From: Peptococcaceae bacterium BRH_c23
GTDB taxonomy: Bacteria; Bacillota_B; Desulfitobacteriia; Desulfitobacteriales; Desulfitobacteriaceae
NCBI GenBank assembly: GCA_000961805.1
Contig: LADV01000095.1
Location: 1-6,932, forward strand
Direction: 5' to 3'
Length of the DNA: 6,932 bases
A model generated the notes under the pieces. That model did no database searches. It was not told the origin of the DNA and saw only the letters and a program-made list of their open reading frames with translations. The position numbers and the translations under genes are program-made. Positions within the stretch are counted from its first letter, which is position 1. The number at the start of each line of letters is the position of its first letter. Below, one piece after another: positions 1 to 5,349 of the stretch.

Positions 1-1146
1 TTTTCTTCTTACTCTTTAAGTGTTATTCCGTTGTTTACTTGGATGGGCTTTTTAGCTTTTTATTCGGGTATAGGCGGCAGATTGTTTACTTTTGCATATA
101 AGGCAATAGGGCATCTTCCCGGTGGATTAGCTATTGCTGCTCAGGCAACATCAGCGATTTTTGGAGCCATTTCCGGGTCCAGTATAGCTACTTCCGCTAC
201 CATTGGTTCGATAGCCATACCTGAAATGAGAAAACATGGTTATGATGTTTCTCTGGCAACAGCAAGTGTCGCAGCTGGTGGAATTCTTGGGGTATTGATC
301 CCACCCAGCACTATCTTTATCGTCTATGGTGTAATTACCGAAAATTCCATTGGGTCTCTGTTTATATCCGGGATAATACCCGGCATTCTTCTCACCCTTA
401 TGTATATTGGAGTAATATATTTTATAACGCGGAGGAATCCTGACCTTGCTCCTCTTGCCGAGAAGGCAACTTGGAAAGAAAGAATGGAAGCGTTCAAACA
501 TGGTGGGCTTTTGGAAGTTGTAATCGTTTTTGTTGTTTCTCTGGGAGGACTCTTCGTCGGTTGGTTCACACCGACTGAGGCAGGGGCTGTAGGAGCCGCA
601 GGCGTTCTTGTGATTACTGTAGTTACTAAACAATTAAGTTGGGCGGCCCTGAAAAGTTCGCTGTATGACACGTTAAATACCATAGCGATGATTATGTTTC
701 TCATAGCAGGCGCCAATGTATTTGGTCGCTTTATAGCCATTACCCGACTGCCCTTTGAATTAGGTACTTGGATAGAAGGTTTACCGTTACCGCCATTTGT
801 TGTCATGAGCCTTATATTATTGATTTACGTAATAATGGGATTTGTTATGGATGCTTTAGCATTAATCTTGTTAACCGTGCCCATTTTTTACCCTACGGTC
901 GTCAACACCCTGGGATACGATCCCATTTGGTTTGGGGTCATTATAGTATTAGTAGCGGGCGCTGGGGTCATTACTCCGCCAGTGGGGATAAACGTATACG
1001 TTATTAAAGGAATTGCACCAGACGTTCCGCTGGAGAAAATTTTCAAAGGTATATGGCCGTTTTTATATGCAATAATTGCGCTTATTGTCTTACTCATGGT
1101 CGTGCCTGAAGTTGCAACGTTTTTACCGAATTTACTCATTAAATAA
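1..1146 (+). CDS. dctM: TRAP transporter large permease (DctM), 5'-truncated by window edge
   Basis: This is the membrane permease subunit of a tripartite ATP-independent periplasmic (TRAP) transporter, which imports organic acids using an ion gradient together with a DctQ small subunit and a DctP binding protein. The reading frame is open from base 1, so the gene starts outside the window; 381 residues are visible and roughly 50 N-terminal residues of a usual ~430 are missing. A TTG at base 31 is internal, not the start. Hydrophobic helices run through most of the length. Family motifs in visible numbering are: PLFTWMG (10-16), the GAISGSSIATSATIG block (55-69), LIPPS (99-103), FTPTEAGAVGA (189-199), VMDALALILLTVPIFYP (282-298) and the TPPVGINVYVIKG segment (325-337). 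The family is clear; the substrate cannot be told from this subunit. DctP and DctQ are presumably upstream, outside the window. A probable terminator follows the stop. Confidence 0.95.
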   Translation, partial: FSSYSLSVIPLFTWMGFLAFYSGIGGRLFTFAYKAIGHLPGGLAIAAQATSAIFGAISGSSIATSATIGSIAIPEMRKHGYDVSLATASVAAGGILGVLIPPSTIFIVYGVITENSIGSLFISGIIPGILLTLMYIGVIYFITRRNPDLAPLAEKATWKERMEAFKHGGLLEVVIVFVVSLGGLFVGWFTPTEAGAVGAAGVLVITVVTKQLSWAALKSSLYDTLNTIAMIMFLIAGANVFGRFIAITRLPFELGTWIEGLPLPPFVVMSLILLIYVIMGFVMDALALILLTVPIFYPTVVNTLGYDPIWFGVIIVLVAGAGVITPPVGINVYVIKGIAPDVPLEKIFKGIWPFLYAIIALIVLLMVVPEVATFLPNLLIK

Positions 1147-1151
1147 AAGGC

Positions 1152-1203
1152 CAATAAAATGGGAAGTGACTGAGGCAGGAATGTCTCTTTGCTTCCTTTT
1201 ATT
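1152..1203 (+). terminator. Probable rho-independent terminator after dctM
   Basis: A two-part hairpin follows the dctM stop codon. GGAAG (1162-1166) pairs with CTTCC (1192-1196). Inside it, GAGGCA (1172-1177) pairs with TGTCTC (1182-1187, one G-U pair) around a GGAA tetraloop. Outside it, AATAAAA (1153-1159) can pair with TTTTATT (1197-1203), which also forms the T-rich tail. The stem has a 2-nt bulge and an internal loop, so it is weaker than the other terminators in the window. Confidence 0.5.
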
Positions 1204-1296
1204 GTATAACGAAAACCACCTAGCCAAGCAAACTCTCTTTAATCTGAGGTAACTCTCTGGGGATAAAAGAGACTTTGCAATCTTTAGGCGTTAGGG

Positions 1297-1325
1297 TTGT
1301 AGTGCACGTGTCAGTCAATTATCAA
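1297..1325 (+). promoter_or_regulatory. Weak candidate promoter for the SnoaL-like gene
   Basis: TTGTAG (1297-1302) and TATCAA (1320-1325) are 17 bp apart and lie about 60 bp before the ATG at 1386. The -35 matches consensus at only three of six positions and the -10 at four, so this is a guess based mainly on spacing. No better sigma-A pair was seen between 1204 and 1370. Confidence 0.25.
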
Positions 1326-1372
1326 GGACCGTTCGGGTTCGTTTTAAGGCCTGAACCCTATATTTATCTTAC

Positions 1373-1380
1373 AAGGAGGT
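1373..1380 (+). promoter_or_regulatory. Ribosome binding site fixing the start at 1386
   Basis: AAGGAGGT is a near-perfect Shine-Dalgarno sequence 5 nt before ATG 1386. It decides against the in-frame upstream TTG at 1275, which has no such site and would add 37 residues that do not match the family. Confidence 0.85.
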
Positions 1381-1385
1381 ATTGG

Positions 1386-1769
1386 ATGAGTACTGTAACT
1401 GAGCGAAATAAGGAAATCGCAAGGGAGTTTTACGATTTAATCATTAACAAAAAAGATTATGAAGCGGCTAAGAAATATATAGGTGCGCGATATAAGCAAC
1501 ACAACCCGCTTGTCGCTGATAGACCAGAAGGATTGAAGGCATTTATCGAATTCCTTAAAACAAATCATCCTGAAGCGCGCAGCGAGATTAAACAAATTTT
1601 TGCAGACGGTGATTTTGTAATTCTACATGTTCATTCACTTCGTGCACCAAATACGCGAGGTCGGGCAATTATCGAAATATTCAGGTTAGAAGATGGAAAA
1701 ATCGATGAACACTGGGATACTATTCAAGAAATTCCGGAAACATCGGCCAACAATAATACCATGTTCTGA
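1386..1769 (+). CDS. SnoaL-like / NTF2-like domain protein
   Basis: This 127-residue cytoplasmic protein has the fold of the SnoaL-like branch of the NTF2 superfamily, the group often labelled predicted SnoaL-like aldol condensation-catalysing enzyme. Visible hallmarks are the N-terminal helix NKEIAREFYDLI (residues 8-19), the YKQHNPLVADRPEGLKAF stretch (36-53), the strand pair DGDFVILHVHS, and the C-terminal HWDTIQEIPETSANNNTMF block, which is highly characteristic of this subgroup. The length is normal and the gene looks complete. It stands alone between two terminators, so it is probably its own transcription unit. Members of this group have no well-established reaction; the name comes from the fold. 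I am sure of the family and do not assign a substrate. Confidence 0.9.
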   Translation: MSTVTERNKEIAREFYDLIINKKDYEAAKKYIGARYKQHNPLVADRPEGLKAFIEFLKTNHPEARSEIKQIFADGDFVILHVHSLRAPNTRGRAIIEIFRLEDGKIDEHWDTIQEIPETSANNNTMF

Positions 1770-1820
1770 GGCATTAACAAAAGAACCACGAGTGGAATAG
1801 GCGTTCAATTACTTGATTAT

Positions 1821-1859
1821 AAGTCTCCGGAACTCAGTGGTCCGGAGACTTGTTTTTTT
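1821..1859 (+). terminator. Strong rho-independent terminator after the SnoaL-like gene
   Basis: A perfect 11-bp stem, AAGTCTCCGGA (1821-1831) with TCCGGAGACTT (1841-1851), encloses a 9-nt loop and is followed after one G by seven T residues (1853-1859). This is the clearest terminator in the window and separates the SnoaL-like gene from the methyltransferase remnants. Confidence 0.93.
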
Positions 1860-1961
1860 AAGTTCATACATTTGTTTTAATACTATCGGAATCGGTTGAA
1901 TAATTGCTTGATTTCCAACTGAATTCTAGGAGTGTGAATCATAAATGGTTATGCTATTGTG

Positions 1962-1970
1962 TGATATAAG
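1962..1970 (+). promoter_or_regulatory. Candidate extended -10 promoter of the methyltransferase cluster
   Basis: TGA-TATAAG forms an extended -10 element about 25 bp before the AAGGAGGG at 1994. The hexamer 17 bp upstream (TAAATG, 1942-1947) is a poor -35, so the call rests on the extended -10 and its position. Confidence 0.35.
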
Positions 1971-1993
1971 AATAAGTTTCAGAATATTTAAAT

Positions 1994-2001
1994 AAGGAGG
2001 G
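1994..2001 (+). promoter_or_regulatory. Orphan Shine-Dalgarno sequence
   Basis: AAGGAGGG is a strong ribosome binding site with no usable start codon 5-10 nt downstream; ATA at 2010 occupies the expected place. It probably once served the methyltransferase gene whose 3' end survives at 2088-2258. Alternatively it is a chance purine run. Confidence 0.4.
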
Positions 2002-2087
2002 TGTAAGAAATACTGGCGATTGAAGTGTGCATTGTTCATTGCTCATCGCAATAGTAGCGTTACTTAGAATGAAGGGTGTTAGTTTGA

Positions 2088-2258
2088 AAGCAGATAGCTA
2101 TTATGCAAGACGTACGCGATTATGTTAAACGATTGCTTGAACAATATGCTGGGGACGGCGGGTTTATCATCGATTCTGCTGGGGTTATCCAATCGGATGC
2201 CAAAGTAGAAAATATCTTCGCCCTCATTGAGGCAGCAAGGGAATATGGAGTTTATTAG
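2088..2258 (+). pseudogene. 3' remnant of a uroporphyrinogen-decarboxylase-like (corrinoid) methyltransferase
   Basis: The frame from 2088 to the TAG at 2256-2258 encodes 56 residues that match the extreme C terminus of the UroD-like methyltransferase family (MtaA/MtbA type), which moves methyl groups between corrinoid proteins and a coenzyme. The diagnostic parts are DVRDYVKRLLEQ, GGFIIDSAGVI and ENIFALIEAAREYG. Family members are about 340-370 residues, so some 85% is missing. A TGA at 2085-2087 closes the frame upstream and no homologous sequence was found in other frames before it. An ATG at 2103 could start a 51-residue product but has no ribosome site. It lies just ahead of two corrinoid protein genes, the usual partners of such enzymes, which supports the identification. 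Residue matches were judged by eye. Confidence 0.7.
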
Positions 2259-2297
2259 AAATTGCAAATTGGATTAAGTACAGGGGAGGTAAGCTAG

Positions 2298-2480
2298 ATG
2301 ACGACGGAAAAACCCGAAAGTGAAGAATTAAGAGGTATGCCTCCAGGTGTTTGTGTTCCATGGCAGGATAAAGTTAAAGAATATGGACAAATCGCAGGGA
2401 ATGCGGAAATACTCAAAAACGAATGGGAAAAACTTGATGCTGCTGCTTACGTTTATCTCTGGTGGTGGGTTCAACGCTAA
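2298..2480 (+). CDS. Small protein of unknown function, 60 residues, possibly a truncated gene
   Basis: The ATG at 2298 follows a good GGGGAGGT ribosome site (2283-2290) at 7 nt, so translation is likely. I do not recognise the protein. It is charged and hydrophilic over residues 1-46 (MPPGVCVPWQDKVKEYG, then ILKNEWEKLD), has one Cys (19), and ends abruptly in the aromatic run YVYLWWWVQR. There is no signal peptide or clear membrane helix. The TGGTGGTGG repeat behind the three tryptophans is a possible slippage site: one frame over, the sequence reads FISGGGFNAKLSKG and stops at 2499, which looks more like a normal protein end. It sits between a methyltransferase remnant and the corrinoid genes, so it may be another remnant or a small accessory protein of that cluster. 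Confidence 0.55.
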   Translation: MTTEKPESEELRGMPPGVCVPWQDKVKEYGQIAGNAEILKNEWEKLDAAAYVYLWWWVQR

Positions 2481-2537
2481 GCTCTCAAAGGGCTAACTGA
2501 TCTTTAAATAATAATCCTAACTGGAGGGTTGGTATGT

Positions 2538-3074
2538 ATGGCTAAATTAACAGATTCACTATCGAGTGCACTTGCAGAGTTAGAAGATGATAAAGTGCGA
2601 GAGCTTGTCGAGGAGCACCTTGAGGCAGGAATGGCCCCGTTAGTAATTGTTCAGAAGTTGCAAGAGGGCATGCAGGAAGTTGGGGTTCGCTTTGAGACCG
2701 GAGATTATTTTTTAAGTGAACTTATAATGTGTGGTGAGGCTATGTCAAGTGCCATGAGGATTCTTGAGCCCCATCTTAGAGGGGAACATAGTGAGTACAA
2801 AGGAAATATTGTGATCGGAACTGTACGTGGGGATGTTCACGACCTTGGTAAAAATATTGTCGTGATGCTTCTCAAAGGGGACGGTTATAACGTCATCGGT
2901 ATTAATCCGGATGTCCCAGTATTTGTGATCGAGCAGACGATCTATGACACTAACATGAAACCGGTGGGGTGGGGTAAGTCTATTTATCGTGGTGATCGAT
3001 ATAAAATGACTGCTTATGATGGGTGGCATAATCAAGAGGAAACTGGGGGTGACTTCATTTGGAAGACGAACTGA
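2538..3074 (+). CDS. Corrinoid (B12-binding) methyltransferase partner protein with aberrant C-terminal half
   Basis: Residues 1-80 form the helical cap domain of MtaC/MtbC-type corrinoid proteins (LSELIMCGEAMSSAMRILEP is typical). The Rossmann B12-binding domain follows, with the base-off motif GDVHDLGKNI: D99, H101 as the lower cobalt ligand, and G104. Homology continues to about residue 135 (INPDVPVFVIEQTI) and then stops. The last ~43 residues (YDTNMKPVGWGKSIYRG onward) do not resemble this family. The SxL and GG motifs that hold the nucleotide tail of cobalamin are absent, and the protein is 178 residues instead of about 210. The start is the ATG at 2538, 9 nt after GGAGGG; an in-frame TTG at 2529 abuts that ribosome site. 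The 3' end overlaps the next, intact paralogue by 16 bp. It probably cannot bind cobalamin normally. It may be a recombination product that is still translated. Confidence 0.8.
   Translation: MAKLTDSLSSALAELEDDKVRELVEEHLEAGMAPLVIVQKLQEGMQEVGVRFETGDYFLSELIMCGEAMSSAMRILEPHLRGEHSEYKGNIVIGTVRGDVHDLGKNIVVMLLKGDGYNVIGINPDVPVFVIEQTIYDTNMKPVGWGKSIYRGDRYKMTAYDGWHNQEETGGDFIWKTN
3045..3052 (+). promoter_or_regulatory. Ribosome binding site supporting a TTG start at 3059
   Basis: GGGGGTGA lies 6 nt before TTG 3059, inside the end of the upstream corrinoid gene. The in-frame ATG at 3083 has no comparable site, so TTG is preferred. The arrangement implies translational coupling of the two genes. Confidence 0.55.
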
Positions 3075-3715
3075 TAATTGCCATGGCTGACCTAGATGAA
3101 GAGAAAACCCTTAAGCTAGTTGAAGAAAGAATTCAAGCTGGATTTACCCCAGTGGAAATCGTGGAATGCTGTAAAAAAGGAGTAGAGATAGTAGGGAAAC
3201 GATATTATGAAGAGATATACTTCTTGTCCGACTTGATAATGTCAGAGGGTATTTTTAGAGATGTCATGAGGATACTTGAACCTTACTTTCCAATTAATGT
3301 GCAGGAAAAAGGGTCTAAAATAATTATAGAAACCGTAGAAGGTGATATCCATGATCTTGGCAAGAACATCATGGTTTACCTTTTGCGATCCTCTGGTTTT
3401 CAGGTTTATGATTTGGGGGTCGATGTTCCACCAGAAAAATTTGTTGAGGCTGTCAATGAAACCGGGGCTCCTATTTTAGGAATTAGTGTTCTATTGTCGT
3501 TTTGCGTAGGCTCAATCAAGAAAGTAGTTGATCTTCTTCAAGAAACTGGTTTGCGAAGTAAGGTTTTGGTAGTCGTTGGTGGGTATCCAGTCAGTGATCT
3601 TGTTAAAGAGTACACAGGGGTGGATTTTTGCTTTAATGATGCGGGGAAGGCTATGAAATTGATTTCGGAGCTTAGATTAAGCGCGCCAAACCTACTCCTA
3701 AAGCCACGCCGGTAA
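3059..3715 (+). CDS. Corrinoid (B12-binding) methyltransferase partner protein, intact
   Basis: This 218-residue protein is a complete MtaC/MtbC-type corrinoid carrier, which shuttles a methyl group on its cobalt between a substrate-specific methyltransferase and a second methyltransferase. The helical cap covers residues 1-78 (YFLSDLIMSEGIF, MRILEPYF). The B12 domain covers 86-205, with GDIHDLGKNI (D96, H98 cobalt ligand, G101), DLGVDVPPEKFVEAV (118-132), the GISVLLS strand (141-147) and VVVGGYPVS (171-179). All main binding motifs are present. It starts at TTG 3059 or possibly ATG 3083. It is paralogous to the gene before it, overlapping by 16 bp. Its last 14 codons run into the opposite-strand crcB gene. 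No intact substrate methyltransferase lies in the window, so the methyl donor is unknown. A partner encoded elsewhere is possible. Confidence 0.93.
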   Translation: MEDELIIAMADLDEEKTLKLVEERIQAGFTPVEIVECCKKGVEIVGKRYYEEIYFLSDLIMSEGIFRDVMRILEPYFPINVQEKGSKIIIETVEGDIHDLGKNIMVYLLRSSGFQVYDLGVDVPPEKFVEAVNETGAPILGISVLLSFCVGSIKKVVDLLQETGLRSKVLVVVGGYPVSDLVKEYTGVDFCFNDAGKAMKLISELRLSAPNLLLKPRR

Positions 3716-4046
3716 ACCCTACTACGATGCTTAGTAAGGTATATAATCCTGCCGTCATGAAGCTCCCGCCTTCAAGCAAAGCAATGACCTCATAGCCAAA
3801 GGTGGAGAAGGTTGTAAAAGCACCTAAGAAACCGACACCGATTCCTAGTCGCCAAAGAGGATTAACGTTTAAGCGCTCAATAAATAAAATATGCAAGAAG
3901 CCCAAGAGAAAGGTGCCAGTAATATTAATAAGAAAAGTGTGCAGCGGGAATCCCTGGTCCCATTTATTCGAAATCCATACCCCAAGGGCATAGCGGGACA
4001 ATGCTCCGAGAGCGCCTCCTACGGCAATGACTAAAATGTTAGGCAT
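3672..4046 (-). CDS. crcB: Fluoride channel CrcB/Fluc
   Basis: This 124-residue membrane protein is a Fluc-type fluoride channel, which lets fluoride leave the cell and so protects enzymes such as enolase. It has four hydrophobic segments and the family signatures GGALGALSRY (residues 10-19), FLINITGTFLLGF (38-50, with the pore Asn41) and GFLGAFTTFSTFGYE (72-86, with the phenylalanines that line the fluoride path). The length is normal. The ATG (complement of 4044-4046) is preceded by an AGAGGTGG ribosome site. Only one crcB copy is visible; the active form is a dual-topology dimer, so it may be a homodimer or pair with a second copy elsewhere. The gene converges on the corrinoid gene and overlaps it by 44 bp, with no terminator between them. 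It has its own promoter at 4092-4120. Confidence 0.95.
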   Translation of the reverse strand: MPNILVIAVGGALGALSRYALGVWISNKWDQGFPLHTFLINITGTFLLGFLHILFIERLNVNPLWRLGIGVGFLGAFTTFSTFGYEVIALLEGGSFMTAGLYTLLSIVVGFTGVALGVGLARLI

Positions 4047-4091
4047 TAGTCCACCTCTTTTCTGAAAATCTCAATGATTTAGTGCACTTCT

Positions 4092-4120
4092 ATCATAATA
4101 CATGAGCTAAGTGGTAACAA
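4092..4120 (-). promoter_or_regulatory. Promoter of crcB
   Basis: On the minus strand, TTGTTA (complement of 4115-4120) and TATGAT (complement of 4092-4097) are separated by exactly 17 bp. Transcription would begin near 4085, giving a leader of about 38 nt before the crcB ATG. That is too short for a fluoride riboswitch. Confidence 0.7.
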
Positions 4121-4221
4121 GCATCATTCACAGCGTCCATGTTCTAATGGTTGCTTATTTAATCCCCTGACTTGAACGGATATTTATCAAAAGAAAAGGG
4201 AAAATTGTAAGGAGTAGGACA

Positions 4222-4250
4222 TTGTGAAATTGTGTGAAAAGAAGTATCAT
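4222..4250 (+). promoter_or_regulatory. Promoter of the LysR-family gene
   Basis: TTGTGA (4222-4227) and TATCAT (4245-4250) are 17 bp apart, with a start expected near 4257, about 40 nt before the coding start. The pentamer TATCA recurs at 4261-4265, 16 bp after its copy in the -10. This may be part of a binding site, but such a short repeat can be chance. Confidence 0.55.
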
Positions 4251-4283
4251 TATACAAATATATCACTCAGAGATCTAGAAACT

Positions 4284-4290
4284 AGAGGTG
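4284..4290 (+). promoter_or_regulatory. Ribosome binding site supporting a TTG start at 4297
   Basis: AGAGGTG lies 6 nt before TTG 4297. Its first bases are also the right arm of a small palindrome, TCTAG-AAA-CTAGA (4274-4286), which could lower translation slightly or be part of an operator. Confidence 0.6.
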
Positions 4291-4296
4291 TAAGTT

Positions 4297-5223
4297 TTGA
4301 AAAACGATTCCTTAAAAACCTTCGTAACCGTAGTCGAGCATAAGAACTTCTCTCGGGCGGCTGAGGAACTCTATCTATCCCATCCCGATGTCAGTATGCA
4401 AATCCGGAGTTTGGAAGAAGAACTTGATACAAAGCTTGTAATTAGTTCGTCAAACCATTTGGAGCTTACGAAATCAGGCGAGATATACTATGGTTATGCT
4501 AAACAAATTTTGCATTTACAGGATAAGGCTAAACAGGAAATCAAGCAGATCTCAAATGTAGTTACAGGGACTTTGAAGGTGGGAGCAAGCTATACCATCG
4601 GAGAATATCTTTTGCCCTTTGCAGTGGCTGAATTTGCGGCTCATTATCCGAGAGTAGAGATTGAAACGTCTATCGCCAATACGAGGGAGATAATTCAAGC
4701 AGTTCAAGCTAATCACTTAGACATTGCCCTTGTGGAAGGAGAAGTCGATCAGCCGGACATTTTTGTCCGCCCATTTTTGGATGATGAAATTATTTTATTA
4801 GTACCAAACCAACATCCCTTGGCAACGCTCCCCATTGTTACGACAGAGCTTCTCCAAGACCAAGTCTGGATTCTCAGAGAGAGCGGTTCCGGAACTCGTG
4901 CGTTCAGTGATAAGCTTTTCCAAGAATGGGGAATCAATGTCCGAAAATCTTATATCTTTGGTAGTGGTCAAGCCATCAAGCAGGCTGTTACAGCAGGTTT
5001 AGGAATTGCTCTCGTCTCACGTTGGATCGTGAGAAAAGAGTTAAATGCCAAGGAATTAAAGACGATCAGAATTAAAGGCAAGCGTCTTAGTCGTTCATTT
5101 TACGTAATAGTGTCGAAAAGTCACGAAATCTCCGAGGCCTTGGAAGTTTTCACGGAGCAACTTTTTACCCATGAATCAATTTCTTCGTTTAAAAAAATAG
5201 GCAAAAGAGGAATCGAGGCCTAA
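4297..5223 (+). CDS. LysR-family transcriptional regulator, CysL-like
   Basis: This 308-residue DNA-binding protein has the full LysR layout. A winged helix-turn-helix at residues 4-62 (LKTFVTVVEHKNFSRAAEELYLS, then SMQIRSLEEELDTKL) is followed by a linker helix and a two-lobed effector-binding domain from about 92 to 290 (GTLKVGASYTIGEYLLP, then FGSGQAIKQAVTAGLGIALVSRW). The effector domain resembles the CysL/CysJI-operon regulator group most. The start is TTG 4297, set by the AGAGGTG site. The recognition helix is unusual: SHPDVS (28-33) replaces the common SQPAVS. It is transcribed divergently from crcB across a 250-bp gap, so crcB or its own gene are possible targets, but no sulfur or fluoride link is visible. 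A hairpin terminator follows. Confidence 0.93.
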   Translation: MKNDSLKTFVTVVEHKNFSRAAEELYLSHPDVSMQIRSLEEELDTKLVISSSNHLELTKSGEIYYGYAKQILHLQDKAKQEIKQISNVVTGTLKVGASYTIGEYLLPFAVAEFAAHYPRVEIETSIANTREIIQAVQANHLDIALVEGEVDQPDIFVRPFLDDEIILLVPNQHPLATLPIVTTELLQDQVWILRESGSGTRAFSDKLFQEWGINVRKSYIFGSGQAIKQAVTAGLGIALVSRWIVRKELNAKELKTIRIKGKRLSRSFYVIVSKSHEISEALEVFTEQLFTHESISSFKKIGKRGIEA

Positions 5224-5236
5224 TTAGAGACAAGAG

Positions 5237-5280
5237 AGTCTAGCTGATTACCTTTTGAAGGTAGTCAGCTAGACTTTGTA
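5237..5280 (+). terminator. Terminator hairpin after the LysR-family gene
   Basis: A 16-bp stem with one G-U pair (5237-5252 with 5260-5275) encloses a 7-nt TTTTGAA loop. The T-run after it is short (TTT then GTAAT), so termination may be partial, but the stem is very stable and well placed 14 nt after the stop. Confidence 0.75.
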
Positions 5281-5302
5281 ATACCATACAACATGTTGAC
5301 TC

Positions 5303-5318
5303 GGTATGATATAATACC
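5303..5318. promoter_or_regulatory. Putative operator over the FadR-type gene's -10 box
   Basis: GGTAT (5303-5307) and ATACC (5314-5318) form an inverted repeat with a 6-bp centre that contains most of the TATAAT box. The half-site ATACCA (5314-5319) also occurs at 5281-5286 and three times before the lyase operon. Binding here by the gene's own product would block RNA polymerase, so autorepression is the likely meaning. Confidence 0.55.
5307..5315 (+). promoter_or_regulatory. Extended -10 promoter of the FadR-type gene
   Basis: TGA-TATAAT is a perfect extended -10 element, with a start expected near 5322 and a leader of about 28 nt. The hexamer 17 bp upstream (TACAAC, 5287-5292) is weak. 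The good-looking TTGACT at 5296-5301 is only 8 bp from this -10 and cannot pair with it. Confidence 0.6.
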
Positions 5319-5349
5319 ATTGTATTAAAAGTAAGGTCGGTGGATACTT

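Larger units (their letters stand above)
1861..2087. other. Stretch without an intact gene; relic promoter and ribosome site
   Basis: No open frame with family resemblance was found here on either strand. The only structured signals are the extended -10 element at 1962-1970 and the AAGGAGGG at 1994-2001. Downstream of that ribosome site no ATG, GTG or TTG occurs at normal spacing. The best-placed triplet is ATA at 2010, and that frame closes at a TAG after 14 codons. The arrangement suggests the start of a gene whose body has been lost. Confidence 0.5.

Noticed and set aside
151..806. Minus-strand open frames inside dctM
   Set aside because: They lie opposite a strongly conserved TRAP permease gene, have no ribosome sites and encode low-quality, family-free sequence.
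1275..1385. N-terminal extension of the SnoaL-like protein from TTG 1275
   Set aside because: No ribosome site before 1275, no family resemblance in the extra 37 residues, and an excellent AAGGAGGT right before ATG 1386.
2079..2267. Minus-strand 62-residue open frame
   Set aside because: It is antisense to the UroD-like remnant, which has clear family residues on the plus strand; no ribosome site or resemblance was seen on the minus strand.
2256..2297. Amber (TAG) read-through with pyrrolysine, as in some methylamine methyltransferases
   Set aside because: The TAG follows a normal UroD-family C terminus and read-through adds only 12 unremarkable residues before another TAG. UroD-type methyltransferases do not use pyrrolysine.
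1861..2297. Cobalamin riboswitch before the corrinoid genes
   Set aside because: No B12-box-like sequence or long structured leader was recognised by eye; the region is explained better as gene remnants.
5296..5324. TTGACT (5296-5301) as -35 of the FadR-type gene
   Set aside because: No acceptable -10 lies 16-18 bp downstream (CATTGT, ATTGTA or TTGTAT), whereas TGATATAAT at 5307-5315 is a perfect extended -10 only 8 bp away.
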